From Cupriavidus nantongensis (GTDB taxonomy: Bacteria > Pseudomonadota > Gammaproteobacteria > Burkholderiales > Burkholderiaceae), in contig NZ_CP014844.1 in assembly GCF_001598055.1 (NCBI RefSeq), forward strand, positions 4,491,642 to 4,555,641: DNA of 64,000 nt. The letters run 5' to 3'. Every line of letters starts with the position of its first letter. Within the stretch, counting starts at the first letter, position 1. The notes under the pieces were generated by a model. It saw only the letters and a list, made by a program, of their open reading frames with translations. It made no database searches and was not told the origin of the DNA. Shown here one piece after another: positions 7,308 through 15,195 of this stretch. The translations under genes were made by a program, and so were the position numbers.

Positions 7308-8516
7308 TTGAAGATCGAACAGATAAAAACCATCGTCACCTGCCCGGGGCGCAACTTCGTGACGGTCAAGGTGATCACCGATGCGGGCGTGTACGGGCTG
7401 GGCGACGCCACGCTCAACGGCCGCGAGCTGGCGGTGCGCGCGTACCTGGACGAGCATGTGATCCCGTGCCTGATCGGCCGCGATCCGCGCAGCATCGAGG
7501 ACATCTGGCAATACCTCTACCGCGGCGCGTACTGGCGGCGCGGGCCGGTCACGATGACCGCGATCGCCGCCATCGACATGGCGCTGTGGGACATCCTGGG
7601 CAAGCTGGCCGGCATGCCGGTGGTCCAGTTGCTGGGCGGGCGCAGCCGCCATGGCCTGATGGTGTACGGCCACGCTACCGGCCGCGACCACGCCGAAGCC
7701 ATCGACGCGGTGCACCGCCATATCGAGCAAGGCTACAAGGCAATCCGCGTGCAGTCGGGCGTGCCAGGCTTGTCCAAGGTGTACGGCGTCGGCACCCAGC
7801 CCGGCCACTATGAACCGGCGAAGAAGGGGCTGCCGCCGGAAGAGCCATGGGACACGTCGCTGTACCTGCGCCACACGCCGGAACTGTTCCGCAAGGTGCG
7901 CGAGGCCGTCGGCTTCGGCCCGCACCTGCTGCACGATGCGCACCACCGGCTGACACCGATCGAGGCGGCCGGCCTGGGCAAGGCGCTGGAGCCATTCAGC
8001 CTGTTCTGGCTGGAAGACCCAACGCCGGCCGAGAACCAGGAGGCGTTCCGGCTGATCCGCCAGCACACCACCACGCCACTGGCGGTCGGTGAGATCTTCA
8101 ATTCCCTGTGGGACTGCAAGGACCTGATCGGCCATCAGCTGATCGACTACATTCGCACCACCATCGTCCACGCCGGTGGCATCACGCATGTGCGCCGCAT
8201 CGCGGACTTCGCCGCGATCCACCAGGTCCGCACCGGCTTCCATGGCGCCACCGACTTGTCACCGGTATGCATGGCGGCGGCGGTCAACTTCGGGCTGTGG
8301 GCATCGAACTTCGGCATCCAGGAACTGATGCCGCATGGCGCGCTGATCGACGAGGTGTTTCCGCACAACTACCGGCTGGAGGACGGCTACCTGGTGATGG
8401 ACGACGTGCCCGGCCTGGGCGTCGATATCGACGAGGCGCTGGCGGCCCGGTATCCGTACGAGCGCGCTTACTTGCCGGTGGCCCGGCTGCGCGACGGCGC
8501 GATGTGGAACTGGTAG
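7308..8516 (+). CDS. manD: D-mannonate dehydratase, enolase superfamily (ManD/RspA)
   Basis: 402 residues when started at TTG 7308 (GGAG about 8 nt upstream), exactly the ManD length; upstream in-frame sequence is not ManD-like. Reading [21 protein letters not shown] matches the family opening. The barrel shows [11 protein letters not shown] (first metal ligand and His-Arg dyad), [13 protein letters not shown] (second ligand), AVGEIFNS (third ligand) and [11 protein letters not shown], with a C-terminal WNW typical of this clade. It dehydrates D-mannonate to 2-keto-3-deoxygluconate with Mg2+. It begins the rightward operon manD-rspB-kdgK (34 bp, then 1 bp spacing). Confidence 0.93.
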   Translation: MKIEQIKTIVTCPGRNFVTVKVITDAGVYGLGDATLNGRELAVRAYLDEHVIPCLIGRDPRSIEDIWQYLYRGAYWRRGPVTMTAIAAIDMALWDILGKLAGMPVVQLLGGRSRHGLMVYGHATGRDHAEAIDAVHRHIEQGYKAIRVQSGVPGLSKVYGVGTQPGHYEPAKKGLPPEEPWDTSLYLRHTPELFRKVREAVGFGPHLLHDAHHRLTPIEAAGLGKALEPFSLFWLEDPTPAENQEAFRLIRQHTTTPLAVGEIFNSLWDCKDLIGHQLIDYIRTTIVHAGGITHVRRIADFAAIHQVRTGFHGATDLSPVCMAAAVNFGLWASNFGIQELMPHGALIDEVFPHNYRLEDGYLVMDDVPGLGVDIDEALAARYPYERAYLPVARLRDGAMWNW

Positions 8517-8550
8517 CGCTTGGGCCAGTTGACCGGAACAAGGAGCAAGC

Positions 8551-9585
8551 ATGTTGAGCATAGTCGTAGAGCAACCGAACCGCATGGCCGTGCGCGAGCG
8601 GCCCAACCCATGCCCTGCCGAAGGCGAGGTGCGGGTGCGCGTCCGCCTCGCCGGCATCTGCGGTTCGGACCTGCATATCTTCCATGGCAGGAATCCGTTC
8701 GCGACGTATCCGCGCGTGATCGGTCACGAGTTTGTCGGCCATATCGATGCGGTCGGCGCTGGCGTCGGCAAGGACCGCATCGGCGAGCGGGTGGTGGTGG
8801 ATCCGGTGGTCAGTTGCGGCCAGTGCCATGCCTGTCGCATCGGCCGGCACAATGTCTGCCAGCGGCTGCAGGTGATCGGCGTGCACCGCGATGGTGGCTT
8901 CAGCCAGTTTGCATGCGTGCCGGCACGTAACGCCTACACGGTGCCTGACGGCATGCCGAGCGCCAGTGCCGCGGTGATAGAGCCGTTTGCCGTGGCGGCC
9001 AACGTCACCCACCGCACCGGCGTGCTGCCCTCCGACGTGGCGCTGATCTACGGTGCGGGACCGGTCGGCCTTAACCTGCTGCAGGTGCTAAAGCGCGTGT
9101 ATGGCATGCGCACCTTCATCACCGACCATGTCGATGAACGGCTGTCCCTGGCGCGCGGCTGCGGCGCGGAAGAGGACGAGATCATCAACACCGCGCGCGA
9201 GCCGCTGGCCCGCGCGCTCGAACGGCGCGGCGTGGCGGGCGGGCCAACGCTGATCTACGACGCGGTGTGCCATCCCGCCATCCTGGAGGAAGCCGTGGCC
9301 ATAGCCGCGCCGGCAGGCCGCATCGGCGTGCTGGGGTTTTCGGCCACGCCGTCGGCCGTGCCGCAGCAGGCGCTGACCAGCAAGGAGCTGACCCTGTACG
9401 CGTCGCGCCTGAACTGCGCGATGTTTCCCACCGTGATCGACTGGATCGTGCGCGGGCTGGTAGATCCGGGCCGCATCGTTACGCATCAGATCAACTTCCG
9501 CGACGTGGCGGGCGCCTTCGACCTCGCCGAAAGCCACCCGCGCGCCTGCTGCAAGGTACTGCTCGACCTGGGCGAGGACGCCTGA
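8551..9585 (+). CDS. rspB: Zinc-dependent sugar-acid dehydrogenase, RspB-like (possible L-gulonate 5-dehydrogenase)
   Basis: 344 residues of the medium-chain dehydrogenase family. Catalytic zinc: Cys in LAGICGSDLH and His-Glu in VIGHEFVG; structural zinc cysteines in CGQCHACRIGRHNVC; dinucleotide fold IYGAGPVGLNLLQ. The whole sequence runs parallel to E. coli RspB as I remember it, including HEF, ASRLN and CCKVLL at the end, and like E. coli it follows the ManD/RspA gene. Close relatives oxidise the C5 hydroxyl of L-gulonate or L-galactonate. With UxuB this would convert L-gulonate to D-fructuronate and then D-mannonate. Substrate is inferred from context. Confidence 0.85.
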   Translation: MLSIVVEQPNRMAVRERPNPCPAEGEVRVRVRLAGICGSDLHIFHGRNPFATYPRVIGHEFVGHIDAVGAGVGKDRIGERVVVDPVVSCGQCHACRIGRHNVCQRLQVIGVHRDGGFSQFACVPARNAYTVPDGMPSASAAVIEPFAVAANVTHRTGVLPSDVALIYGAGPVGLNLLQVLKRVYGMRTFITDHVDERLSLARGCGAEEDEIINTAREPLARALERRGVAGGPTLIYDAVCHPAILEEAVAIAAPAGRIGVLGFSATPSAVPQQALTSKELTLYASRLNCAMFPTVIDWIVRGLVDPGRIVTHQINFRDVAGAFDLAESHPRACCKVLLDLGEDA

Positions 9586-9586
9586 C

Positions 9587-9976
9587 ATGCGCGCGACCTT
9601 CGACATCGTCGCGCTCGGCGAGCCCATGGTGGAGTTCAACCACGCCGGCCCGCGCGATTCGCGTACCTATGTGCAGGGTTTTGGCGGCGATACCTCCAAC
9701 GCCATCATCGCCGCGGCCCGCCAGGGTGCGCGGTGCGCCTACGTGACCAGGCTGGGCGACGACGAGTTTGGCCGCATGTGCCTGTACCTGCTGCGCACCG
9801 AGCATGTCGACACCAGCGGCGTGGTCATCGACCCATCGGCACCAACCGGCCTCTACTTCGTCCATCACGGGCCGGCAGGCCACGCCTTCACCTATCGGCG
9901 CGCAGGCTCCGCCGCGAGCCGCATGCAGCCCGCTGACCTGCCGGTGGCATTGCTGGAACGGGCTACGTGGCTCCAC
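9587..9976 (+). pseudogene. kdgK: 2-keto-3-deoxygluconate kinase, 5' fragment (interrupted by IS21-family element)
   Basis: Codons 1-130 of a PfkB-family sugar kinase. ATG at 9587 is one base after the rspB stop. The fragment has the N-terminal DIVALGEPMVEFN strand and the ribokinase signature GGDTSNAIIAAARQGARCA. It ends at ATWLH, where the insertion element begins; read-through gives one extra Cys and then TGA at 9980-9982. Joined to 13363-13905 the frame is perfectly restored (TWLH then VSGIS) to 310 residues, the normal KdgK length. The fragment lacks the catalytic GAGD motif and cannot be active alone. Lost function: phosphorylation of KDG to KDPG, the last step of this cluster. Confidence 0.93.
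9972..9976 (+). repeat. Target site duplication TCCAC, left copy
   Basis: TCCAC directly precedes the left terminus of the IS element and is repeated directly after its right terminus (13358-13362). A 5-bp duplication fits IS21-family transposition, and removing one copy together with the element restores kdgK. Confidence 0.9.
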
Positions 9977-10014
9977 TGTTGACGGCGGTGTAAAAGCGAC
10001 AGTAAATGGCGGCG
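9977..10014 (+). repeat. IS21 element left terminal inverted repeat
   Basis: 38 bp starting TGTTGACGG and containing TAAAAGCGACAGTAAATGG before GGCG. It aligns without gaps to the reverse complement of 13320-13357. Confidence 0.88.
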
Positions 10015-10034
10015 TATGGTTGGGTCAGAAGGTC

Positions 10035-10068
10035 AACAGCAAGGGGCCGCATGCGGCCCCTTGCTGTT
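10035..10068 (-). terminator. 34-bp perfect palindrome at the end of the IS operon
   Basis: Arms AACAGCAAGGGGCCGC (10035-10050) and GCGGCCCCTTGCTGTT (10053-10068) around AT. It lies 18 bp past the stop of the last IS gene, so it probably ends the leftward IS transcript and also shields the IS from outside transcription entering from kdgK. No long T-run follows, so rho-independent action is not certain. Confidence 0.55.
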
Positions 10069-10086
10069 TGGGTTGGATGGTGCAGG

Positions 10087-10293
10087 CTAGAACGGATCGT
10101 CGAGGCTTTTCTCGGGGGGCGAGCGCTGCTCACGCAGCAGGTCATGCAGTGCGAGCTGGTAGTGCGCGCAGATTCGCTCGCGTAGATCGTCGATGAGTTC
10201 GACGACGGCGAGGGCCTGTTCTGGGGACCAGTTGTCTGGGATCAGGAAGTCCAGCCCGTTGGTGATTCCTGAAGGCAGGTGCAGATGCGTCAT
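10087..10293 (-). CDS. Accessory protein of IS21-family element, 68 aa
   Basis: The start ATG at 10293 overlaps the istB stop (ATGA, 10290-10293), so translation is coupled to istB. Sequence begins [19 protein letters not shown] and has one predicted amphipathic helix (SPEQALAVVELIDDLRERI). I recall similar small ORFs after istB in related IS elements, annotated as hypothetical. No catalytic motif is visible. Its conserved position suggests a role in, or regulation of, transposition, but this is inference. Confidence 0.75.
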   Translation of the reverse strand: MTHLHLPSGITNGLDFLIPDNWSPEQALAVVELIDDLRERICAHYQLALHDLLREQRSPPEKSLDDPF

Positions 10294-11057
10294 GATGGCT
10301 TTTTCTCCGCCCGGGCCACGCTGCGTTTCTTTGCTCGCTGATCGGCCCGCTCACGCGCTTCCTTGACGCGATACGACTCGCCCTCGATCGCGATGACTTC
10401 GGCACGATGCACCAGTCGGTCAACCAGCGAGACGACGCAGGCGGCGTTCGGGAACACCTCCGACCATTCGGCGAATGGTCTGTTTGTTGTAACCACCGTA
10501 CTGGTGGCGCCATATCGGCGACTGATGAGCTCGAACAGCAGATCGGCATGTCGGTTCGAGTACGACAGGTAGCCGACCTCGTCGATGACCAGAACGTCCG
10601 GCGAGGCATAGCGGTGCAGGCGTCGACGCAAGGCCGAATCGCTGTCGAGGGCGGCCAGCTCGCCGAGCATCTGGCCGGCGGTGGTGAACAGCGCTGTGTG
10701 CCCTTGGACGAGCGCCTGATAGGCCAGATTCAGCGCCAGGGTCGATTTGCCGACGCCGTTCGGGCCGATCAGCACGACGTTGGCCGAGTCCTTGACGAAC
10801 TCCAGCGACATCAATTCTTCGACGGCGGCCCGGTCGCAGCGCGTCGGCCAGGCCCAGTCGAAGTCGCACAAGGGCTTGAAGTTGCCCAGTCGGGCATCCC
10901 GGATGCGTCGCTCCAGCGAGCGGCGCGAGCGCTCCTCTTCTTCCCATTGCAGCAGCGGCGCCACCCAGCCGGCGTCGGCGACCTCCGGCCAGTGTGCCAG
11001 TAGCCCATGCAGGCGCAAGGCGTTCGCACGGCTTTGCAGGTTCTCAGGCGTGTTCAT
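10290..11057 (-). CDS. istB: IstB-type ATP-binding transposition helper
   Basis: 255 residues from ATG at 11057 (GGGAG six bases upstream; an ATG at 11063 is also possible). AAA+ ATPase with Walker A GPNGVGKS near residue 100, Walker [11 protein letters not shown] and the sensor segment [14 protein letters not shown]-terminal helical domain [13 protein letters not shown] is the IstB/DnaC-like region. It cooperates with IstA in IS21 strand transfer. It overlaps the end of istA by 14 nt, as in other IS21 elements, and is followed by the coupled 68-residue gene. Confidence 0.93.
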   Translation of the reverse strand: MNTPENLQSRANALRLHGLLAHWPEVADAGWVAPLLQWEEEERSRRSLERRIRDARLGNFKPLCDFDWAWPTRCDRAAVEELMSLEFVKDSANVVLIGPNGVGKSTLALNLAYQALVQGHTALFTTAGQMLGELAALDSDSALRRRLHRYASPDVLVIDEVGYLSYSNRHADLLFELISRRYGATSTVVTTNRPFAEWSEVFPNAACVVSLVDRLVHRAEVIAIEGESYRVKEARERADQRAKKRSVARAEKKPS

Positions 11058-12546
11058 TGGCATCTCCCGTGAGCTGATCGTAGATGTCGAGGCGGTGGGG
11101 TATCACCAGCTTGTCCTTGTGCCGGACGTGTTCAGGTAGATGGATACCCACGGGCGGCGGTGCCTGGCGCGCCTCGCGCCGGCGCTCCAGCGCCAGGCGC
11201 ACCGGATTCTGGTGAGGCGCCGCATCGCTGGCGAGGATTTCCTCGATCGCCGCTTGCAATTCAGCGGCGCCATAGCGGTCGAGCAGCCGCAGCAGGTGGG
11301 TGGTGATGTTGCCCAGATTGCCGCCCCGTTCCGCTGCGCGCTGCAGCAGCGCCTGGCTGGCCGGCGCCGCCCGAGCCAGATGGTCAAGTCCGCGATGGTG
11401 GCGGGCTTCGCGTTTGCGTTCGACCAAGGCATTGATGTGCGCGGCAATCTCTATCTGCGCGCCGCGATCGTAACTGCGCTCATGAGTGGCGAGCAGTTCC
11501 GTGCCATCGAGGATGCGTACCTGCCGGGGACTGGCCCGCACCGTGAGCGTGCGTCGCACATGCGTATGCGGGATCGTGTAGTCATTCAGATCGAAGCGCA
11601 CATACGGTGTCTTGCCGACCTTGACAGCCAGTTGCAGTTCGCATGGATAGGGATTCTCCGGCAAGGCGAGCAGGCTGGGCTGCTCGCGGGAGAACGCCTC
11701 GCGTACGCTGATCGTCGGTTCTTCCCGGCAGGGACGATCGGCCGCAAGTCCCGCACACCAATGGGCGGCTTGGGCGTTGAGCTCATCGAGGTCGGTCACG
11801 GTGCGTCCGGCGAAGAAGCTCTCGCGTACATAGCGGATGGCGCGCTCGACGCGCCCCTTCTCGTTGCCACGGGCGACGGCAACCGGCCGGGGCTCGTAGC
11901 GGTGATGCGCCGCGAACGCGAGCAGTGTCGGATGGAAACGGATCGCATCGCCCTGGCGTTCCAGCACGGCACTCTTCAGGTTGTCGTAGAGCAGGACCCT
12001 GGGAAGGCCGGACCAGGCTTCGAAGGCACCGGCATGGCCGGCCAGGAAGCTGTCCATGCGTGCATCAAGGTAGAAGCGCAGATAGATCTGCCGCGACCAT
12101 GACAGCACCATCACGAAGGCCATCAGCGGCCGGCGTGCGCGGCCGATCTGCAGATGGCCGAAGTGACCCCAATCGACTTGCCCTTGTTCGCCCGGCAAGG
12201 TACGCAGACGCAGATAGGCTTCCGGCTGTGGGCGCGGCCGGTGCAGCGCGATCATGTGCCGGAAGTGGTGCTGGCTCCCGCGGTAGCCGCGTTCGGTCAC
12301 CATCGCATACAGGCGGCTGGCCGTGAGCGACGGGAACTTCTTCAACGTCTCATGGATGAATGGCAGGTAGGCGTCGATCTGCGACGGCCGCTGCACGCTG
12401 CCAATCCTGGGCAGGCCGGCCTGCGCCAGCACACGCTGGACGGTGTCGCGGTGCACATGCAACTGGCGCGCGATGGTGCCGGCGCGCCATTTCTCGACGT
12501 GGTAGTAACGCAGGATCTGGGCTTCAAGTTCTACTCCAATGGTCAT
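11044..12546 (-). CDS. istA: IstA-type transposase
   Basis: 500 residues, full length. N-terminal helix-turn-helix ([20 protein letters not shown]) binds the terminal repeats. The integrase-like core carries the DDE triad: Asp in QVDWGHFG, Asp in [10 protein letters not shown] and Glu in [10 protein letters not shown] basic C-terminal region with HHRGLDHL follows. It cuts and joins the IS ends. The start ATG overlaps the stop of the preceding zinc-ribbon gene (ATGA at 12543-12546), so it is translated as part of a four-gene unit. No frameshift or stop is seen, so it is probably active. Confidence 0.95.
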   Translation of the reverse strand: MTIGVELEAQILRYYHVEKWRAGTIARQLHVHRDTVQRVLAQAGLPRIGSVQRPSQIDAYLPFIHETLKKFPSLTASRLYAMVTERGYRGSQHHFRHMIALHRPRPQPEAYLRLRTLPGEQGQVDWGHFGHLQIGRARRPLMAFVMVLSWSRQIYLRFYLDARMDSFLAGHAGAFEAWSGLPRVLLYDNLKSAVLERQGDAIRFHPTLLAFAAHHRYEPRPVAVARGNEKGRVERAIRYVRESFFAGRTVTDLDELNAQAAHWCAGLAADRPCREEPTISVREAFSREQPSLLALPENPYPCELQLAVKVGKTPYVRFDLNDYTIPHTHVRRTLTVRASPRQVRILDGTELLATHERSYDRGAQIEIAAHINALVERKREARHHRGLDHLARAAPASQALLQRAAERGGNLGNITTHLLRLLDRYGAAELQAAIEEILASDAAPHQNPVRLALERRREARQAPPPVGIHLPEHVRHKDKLVIPHRLDIYDQLTGDANEHA

Positions 12547-12983
12547 GGGTCGTGTCCTGTGCGGTCAGTCGTACGAACATCACGGAAGACCCGACGACGC
12601 AGTGGTCCGAGGCGGACAAAGCCCGAATATGTGCAACGGCAGAAGTGGCAATGCTCAGGCACCGGTGTTGAGGCGCCAGCGGGCGCCGGTGCTCTGGCCG
12701 GCGTCGTCAAGGTCAGCGGCAGTAGAGCATCGGCGGCCTGCGCGGCGGAACCCTGATGCGTCACTTTCTTTTGGCGACAGCGGTAGCGGCGCATCCGCTC
12801 CGCGTGCGCCAAGCGGCCGCGGCGGCTGCGTTGATAGCGCTGAGCGGCCTCGCGCAGGCTGGCGCGACGCGCTGCTTGCGAGCAGCCGCCATTGCAGTAG
12901 ATCTGACCGCGGTCGCAGCGGCGGCAAACAACGACCTGCGCCCGGCAATGGGCGCACACAAAGAGGCGGCCCGTGGCCGGCAT
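12543..12983 (-). CDS. Zinc-ribbon accessory protein of IS21-family element
   Basis: 146 residues from ATG at 12983 (GGGGGA six bases upstream; ATG at 13001 is an alternative, and the open frame runs further). Close to the N-terminus lies a six-cysteine cluster, CAHC-X6-CRRC-X6-CNGGC, followed by a strongly basic helix region with many Arg ([21 protein letters not shown]), and a second Cys pair HCHFC further on. This looks like a zinc-dependent nucleic-acid binder. It is the first gene of the IS operon, coupled to istA by a 4-nt overlap. Similar proteins are usually annotated as hypothetical beside IS21 transposases; their role is not known to me. Confidence 0.75.
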   Translation of the reverse strand: MPATGRLFVCAHCRAQVVVCRRCDRGQIYCNGGCSQAARRASLREAAQRYQRSRRGRLAHAERMRRYRCRQKKVTHQGSAAQAADALLPLTLTTPARAPAPAGASTPVPEHCHFCRCTYSGFVRLGPLRRRVFRDVRTTDRTGHDP

Positions 12984-13319
12984 CGGCGATCCCCCAGTCA
13001 TGCCGAAACGGCCTCGACGGGATGGACGAGCCGTGCCATACTGGCTCGGCACGCGCGCCCTTGGCACGAGTGGGGCACGACATCGGGATGAACTTGGCGG
13101 TTTGGACCGGTGTCGTGCCTGTTTCTTTTCGGCGGTAAAGCCAACCTTTTTACCGCATCCCCACTGCGACGTCACCACCTTGCGGAATGCCCATCACCGG
13201 GCGCGTCTGCACTCGCCCTACGGGCTCGCTCCGACGCGCCCGGTGGCCACCTTCAATATCGAATCAGAAGACCTCGAGACAATCCTGCAATGCAGGAGTT
13301 GCTCCGCATCTTTAAGCCG
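12984..13319. other. IS right-end non-coding region with long hairpin
   Basis: 336 bp between the first IS gene and the right terminal repeat. It should hold the IS promoter. It contains a strong inverted repeat, CACCGGGCGCGTC (13195-13207) and GACGCGCCCGGTG (13233-13245), with a smaller GCCC/GGGC stem inside. No convincing gene is seen. Confidence 0.6.
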
Positions 13320-13357
13320 CGCCGCCGTTTAGTGCCGGTTTTAGACAGCCATTCACA
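13320..13357 (-). repeat. IS21 element right terminal inverted repeat
   Basis: 38 bp; its reverse complement begins TGTGAATGGCTGTCTAAAA and ends CTAAACGGCGGCG, aligning gap-free with the left end. Confidence 0.88.
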
Positions 13358-13362
13358 TCCAC
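13358..13362 (+). repeat. Target site duplication TCCAC, right copy
   Basis: Identical to 9972-9976. kdgK reading continues from 13363. Confidence 0.9.
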
Positions 13363-13905
13363 GTTTCCGGCATCAGCCAGGCCATCAGCGCGTCTGCCGC
13401 ACGTACCGTACGCGAGGCCATCCGCATCGCCCGCCAGGCCGGCACCAGGGTGTCCTACGATCCCAATCTGCGGCTTGCGCTGTGGCCACTGGAGCGCGCG
13501 CGTGACGTCATCCTCGCCACCCTGCCGCTGTGCGATCTGTTCCTGCCCAGCCTGGACGACGTGCGCCAGCTTGCCGGCATCGACGATCCCGCAGGCATCG
13601 TCGACTGGTGCCACCGGATGGGCGCGCGGCAGGTGGTCCTGAAGCTTGGCAGCCAGGGTTGCCTGGTATCCGACGGCGGACCGCCGACTGCCGTGGCGCC
13701 CTTCCGCGTCGACGCAGTCGATGCGACCGGCGCCGGCGACTGCTTCGACGGCACTTATCTGGCGCGGCTGGTGGCCGGGGATGATGTCGTGTCCGCTGCG
13801 CGATGGGCTTGCGTGGCGGCGGCGCTGGCCACCATGGGTCAAGGCGCCGTGGCACCGCTTCCAGGCGTGCAAGCCGTCTGGAATGCGCTGAAGGCGAAAG
13901 CTTGA
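13363..13905 (+). pseudogene. kdgK: 2-keto-3-deoxygluconate kinase, 3' fragment
   Basis: Codons 131-310 of kdgK, continuing in frame with the 5' fragment after removal of the IS and one TCCAC. It has the PfkB features RVSYDPNLRLALWP, DLFLPSLDDVRQLAG and VLKLGSQGC, and the catalytic anion hole VDATGAGDCFDG with its catalytic Asp. An internal GTG at 13450 could start a 151-residue product, but it would lack the sugar-binding N-terminus. No further mutation is seen, so precise excision of the IS would regenerate a working gene. Confidence 0.93.
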
Positions 13906-14060
13906 AAGCGGCGTCGCCGCGACATTTACGTTGCCTCATTCGCGCCGACTGCGCGCCCGCTCGCGAACGAAATCCGTCGATTCAGCCCACGGGCCTGGAA
14001 CGACGCCTGGTGGTGGCCTATACCTGTCGCATGCCAATCTTCCTGACGACGAGGTATCCC

Positions 14061-14381
14061 ATGCACCACGCCTTCCCGCCCAACGATCCCAACGCCATGG
14101 CCTACTGGCGCGCGCGCCGCATGGTGCGCGCGCTGCGCGGCTGGTATATCCACCTGCTGGTCTACGCCGTGGTCAATGCGTGGCTGTGGTTCCGCTTCTT
14201 CTACTTCCCGTCGCCGTCATGGTCGCACTACGCCACCACCGGCTGGCCGTGGCCGCTGACCACCACGCTGGCCTGGGGCCTGGGACTGGCCTTGCACGGG
14301 CTGCTGGTCTGGACGCGGCTGTCGCGCCGCGGCCGCGACTGGGAACAGCGCAAGATCCAGGAATTCATGGACCGGCACTAG
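14061..14381 (+). CDS. 2TM-domain membrane protein, 106 aa
   Basis: ATG at 14061 with GAGG seven bases upstream. Two membrane helices: WYIHLLVYAVVNAWLWF (about residues 32-50) and LAWGLGLALHGLLVW (about 70-86), then a basic helix SRRGRDWEQRKIQEFMD. This is the 2TM domain (PF13239 type). It is clearly homologous to the N-terminal membrane part of the histidine kinase encoded convergently at 15196-16110: both have VRALR, VY.VVNA, WG.GLA.HG and W..RKI.E.M in the same order. It may be a truncated paralogue that modulates the sensor; that is inference. Confidence 0.8.
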   Translation: MHHAFPPNDPNAMAYWRARRMVRALRGWYIHLLVYAVVNAWLWFRFFYFPSPSWSHYATTGWPWPLTTTLAWGLGLALHGLLVWTRLSRRGRDWEQRKIQEFMDRH

Positions 14382-14392
14382 CCACACCCCTT

Positions 14393-14420
14393 GGCCGCCG
14401 GCGCACGGCGCCGGCCGGCC
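14393..14420. terminator. Hairpin between convergent 2TM and response-regulator genes
   Basis: CCGGCGC (14398-14404), acg, GCGCCGG (14408-14414), lengthened by GGCCG and CCGGCC with one bulge. It lies exactly between two convergent stops. There is no T-run, so function as a terminator is only plausible. Confidence 0.35.
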
Positions 14421-15181
14421 TACATCTGCCGGAACCGATGCATATACGCGCGCGACACCGGCAGTTCGGCATCGCTGCCGCGCATCCGGACAAAGAGCCG
14501 GCCCGACTCGTCGCGCCGCGTGCCGGCCACGTATTCCATATTGACGATGGAGGAGCGGTGGATCTGCCAGAACACCTCCGGGTCCAGGCCGGCCATCAGT
14601 TCCGCCAGCGGCGTGCGGATCAGGTGCTCGCCATCGCGGGTATGGACCACCACGTACTTGTCGTCGCTCTGGAAGTACATCACCTCCTGGATCGGCACGT
14701 GGCTGGTGGTATTGCCGCGGCTGGCGCGGACCCACCGCAACTGGCCGCCGCCTTCCGCGCGCGGCTGGGCGCGGGTCAGCTGGTTCAGCAACTGCGCCAG
14801 TTCGGGCAGGGGCGCGGCCTCCTGCAGCGACTTGCGCAAACGTTCGATGGTGCGGCCGAGCCGTTCTTCGCTGACCGGCTTGACCAGGTAGTCCACCGCC
14901 GCGCGCTCGAAGGCATCGAGCGCAAATTCGTCATAGGCGGTGACGAACACCAGCCGCGTATCGGTTTCGATGCCCTGCGCTACTTCCAACCCGGACAGGC
15001 CCGGCATCTTGATATCGAGGAAGGCCACGCTCGGCGACCACCGTGCGATGGCCTCGGCGGCCTCGATGCCGTTGGTCGCTTCGGCAACGATCTGCAACTC
15101 CGGCCACAGGCGCTGCAGCTTGCCACGCAGGTACGCGCGCAGGTGCTCTTCGTCATCGGCGATCAGGGCGGTGGGCGTCAT
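14420..15181 (-). CDS. LytTR-type response regulator (AlgR/LytR family)
   Basis: 253 residues. Receiver domain at residues 1-120 with acidic pocket ADDEE, phosphoacceptor Asp in VAFLDIKMPGLSG, Thr in FVTAYDEFA and Lys in YLVKPVSEERL. LytTR DNA-binding domain at about 150-250 with IQEVMYFQSDDKYVVVHT and EVFWQIHRSSIVNM. It is encoded 14 bp downstream of its cognate kinase and presumably transcribed with it. Orthologues in betaproteobacteria are often annotated AlgR; I do not know the regulon. Confidence 0.92.
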   Translation of the reverse strand: MTPTALIADDEEHLRAYLRGKLQRLWPELQIVAEATNGIEAAEAIARWSPSVAFLDIKMPGLSGLEVAQGIETDTRLVFVTAYDEFALDAFERAAVDYLVKPVSEERLGRTIERLRKSLQEAAPLPELAQLLNQLTRAQPRAEGGGQLRWVRASRGNTTSHVPIQEVMYFQSDDKYVVVHTRDGEHLIRTPLAELMAGLDPEVFWQIHRSSIVNMEYVAGTRRDESGRLFVRMRGSDAELPVSRAYMHRFRQM

Positions 15182-15195
15182 CGGGTGTCTCCGGT

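Larger units (their letters stand above)
9977..13357 (-). mobile_element. IS21-family insertion sequence, 3381 bp, four genes
   Basis: Bounded by 38-bp imperfect terminal inverted repeats (left 9977-10014, right 13320-13357; 29 of 38 positions match, both starting TGT and ending in GGCGGCG) and a 5-bp direct repeat TCCAC. It encodes, on the minus strand, a zinc-ribbon protein, IstA, IstB and a 68-residue protein, each overlapping the next. Usual IS21 elements are about 2-2.5 kb with only istA and istB, so this one is longer because of the two extra genes and about 375 bp of right-end non-coding DNA. Inserted in kdgK. The intact genes and clean duplication suggest recent insertion. Confidence 0.93.

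Noticed and set aside
12154..12756. Plus-strand frames opposite istA and the zinc-ribbon gene
   Set aside because: Antisense shadows; the minus-strand genes have clear motifs and coupled overlaps.
13320..13905. Independent short sugar kinase gene starting at GTG 13450
   Set aside because: The sequence upstream to 13363 continues the same kinase in frame with the 5' fragment across the IS, so it is the 3' half of one broken gene.
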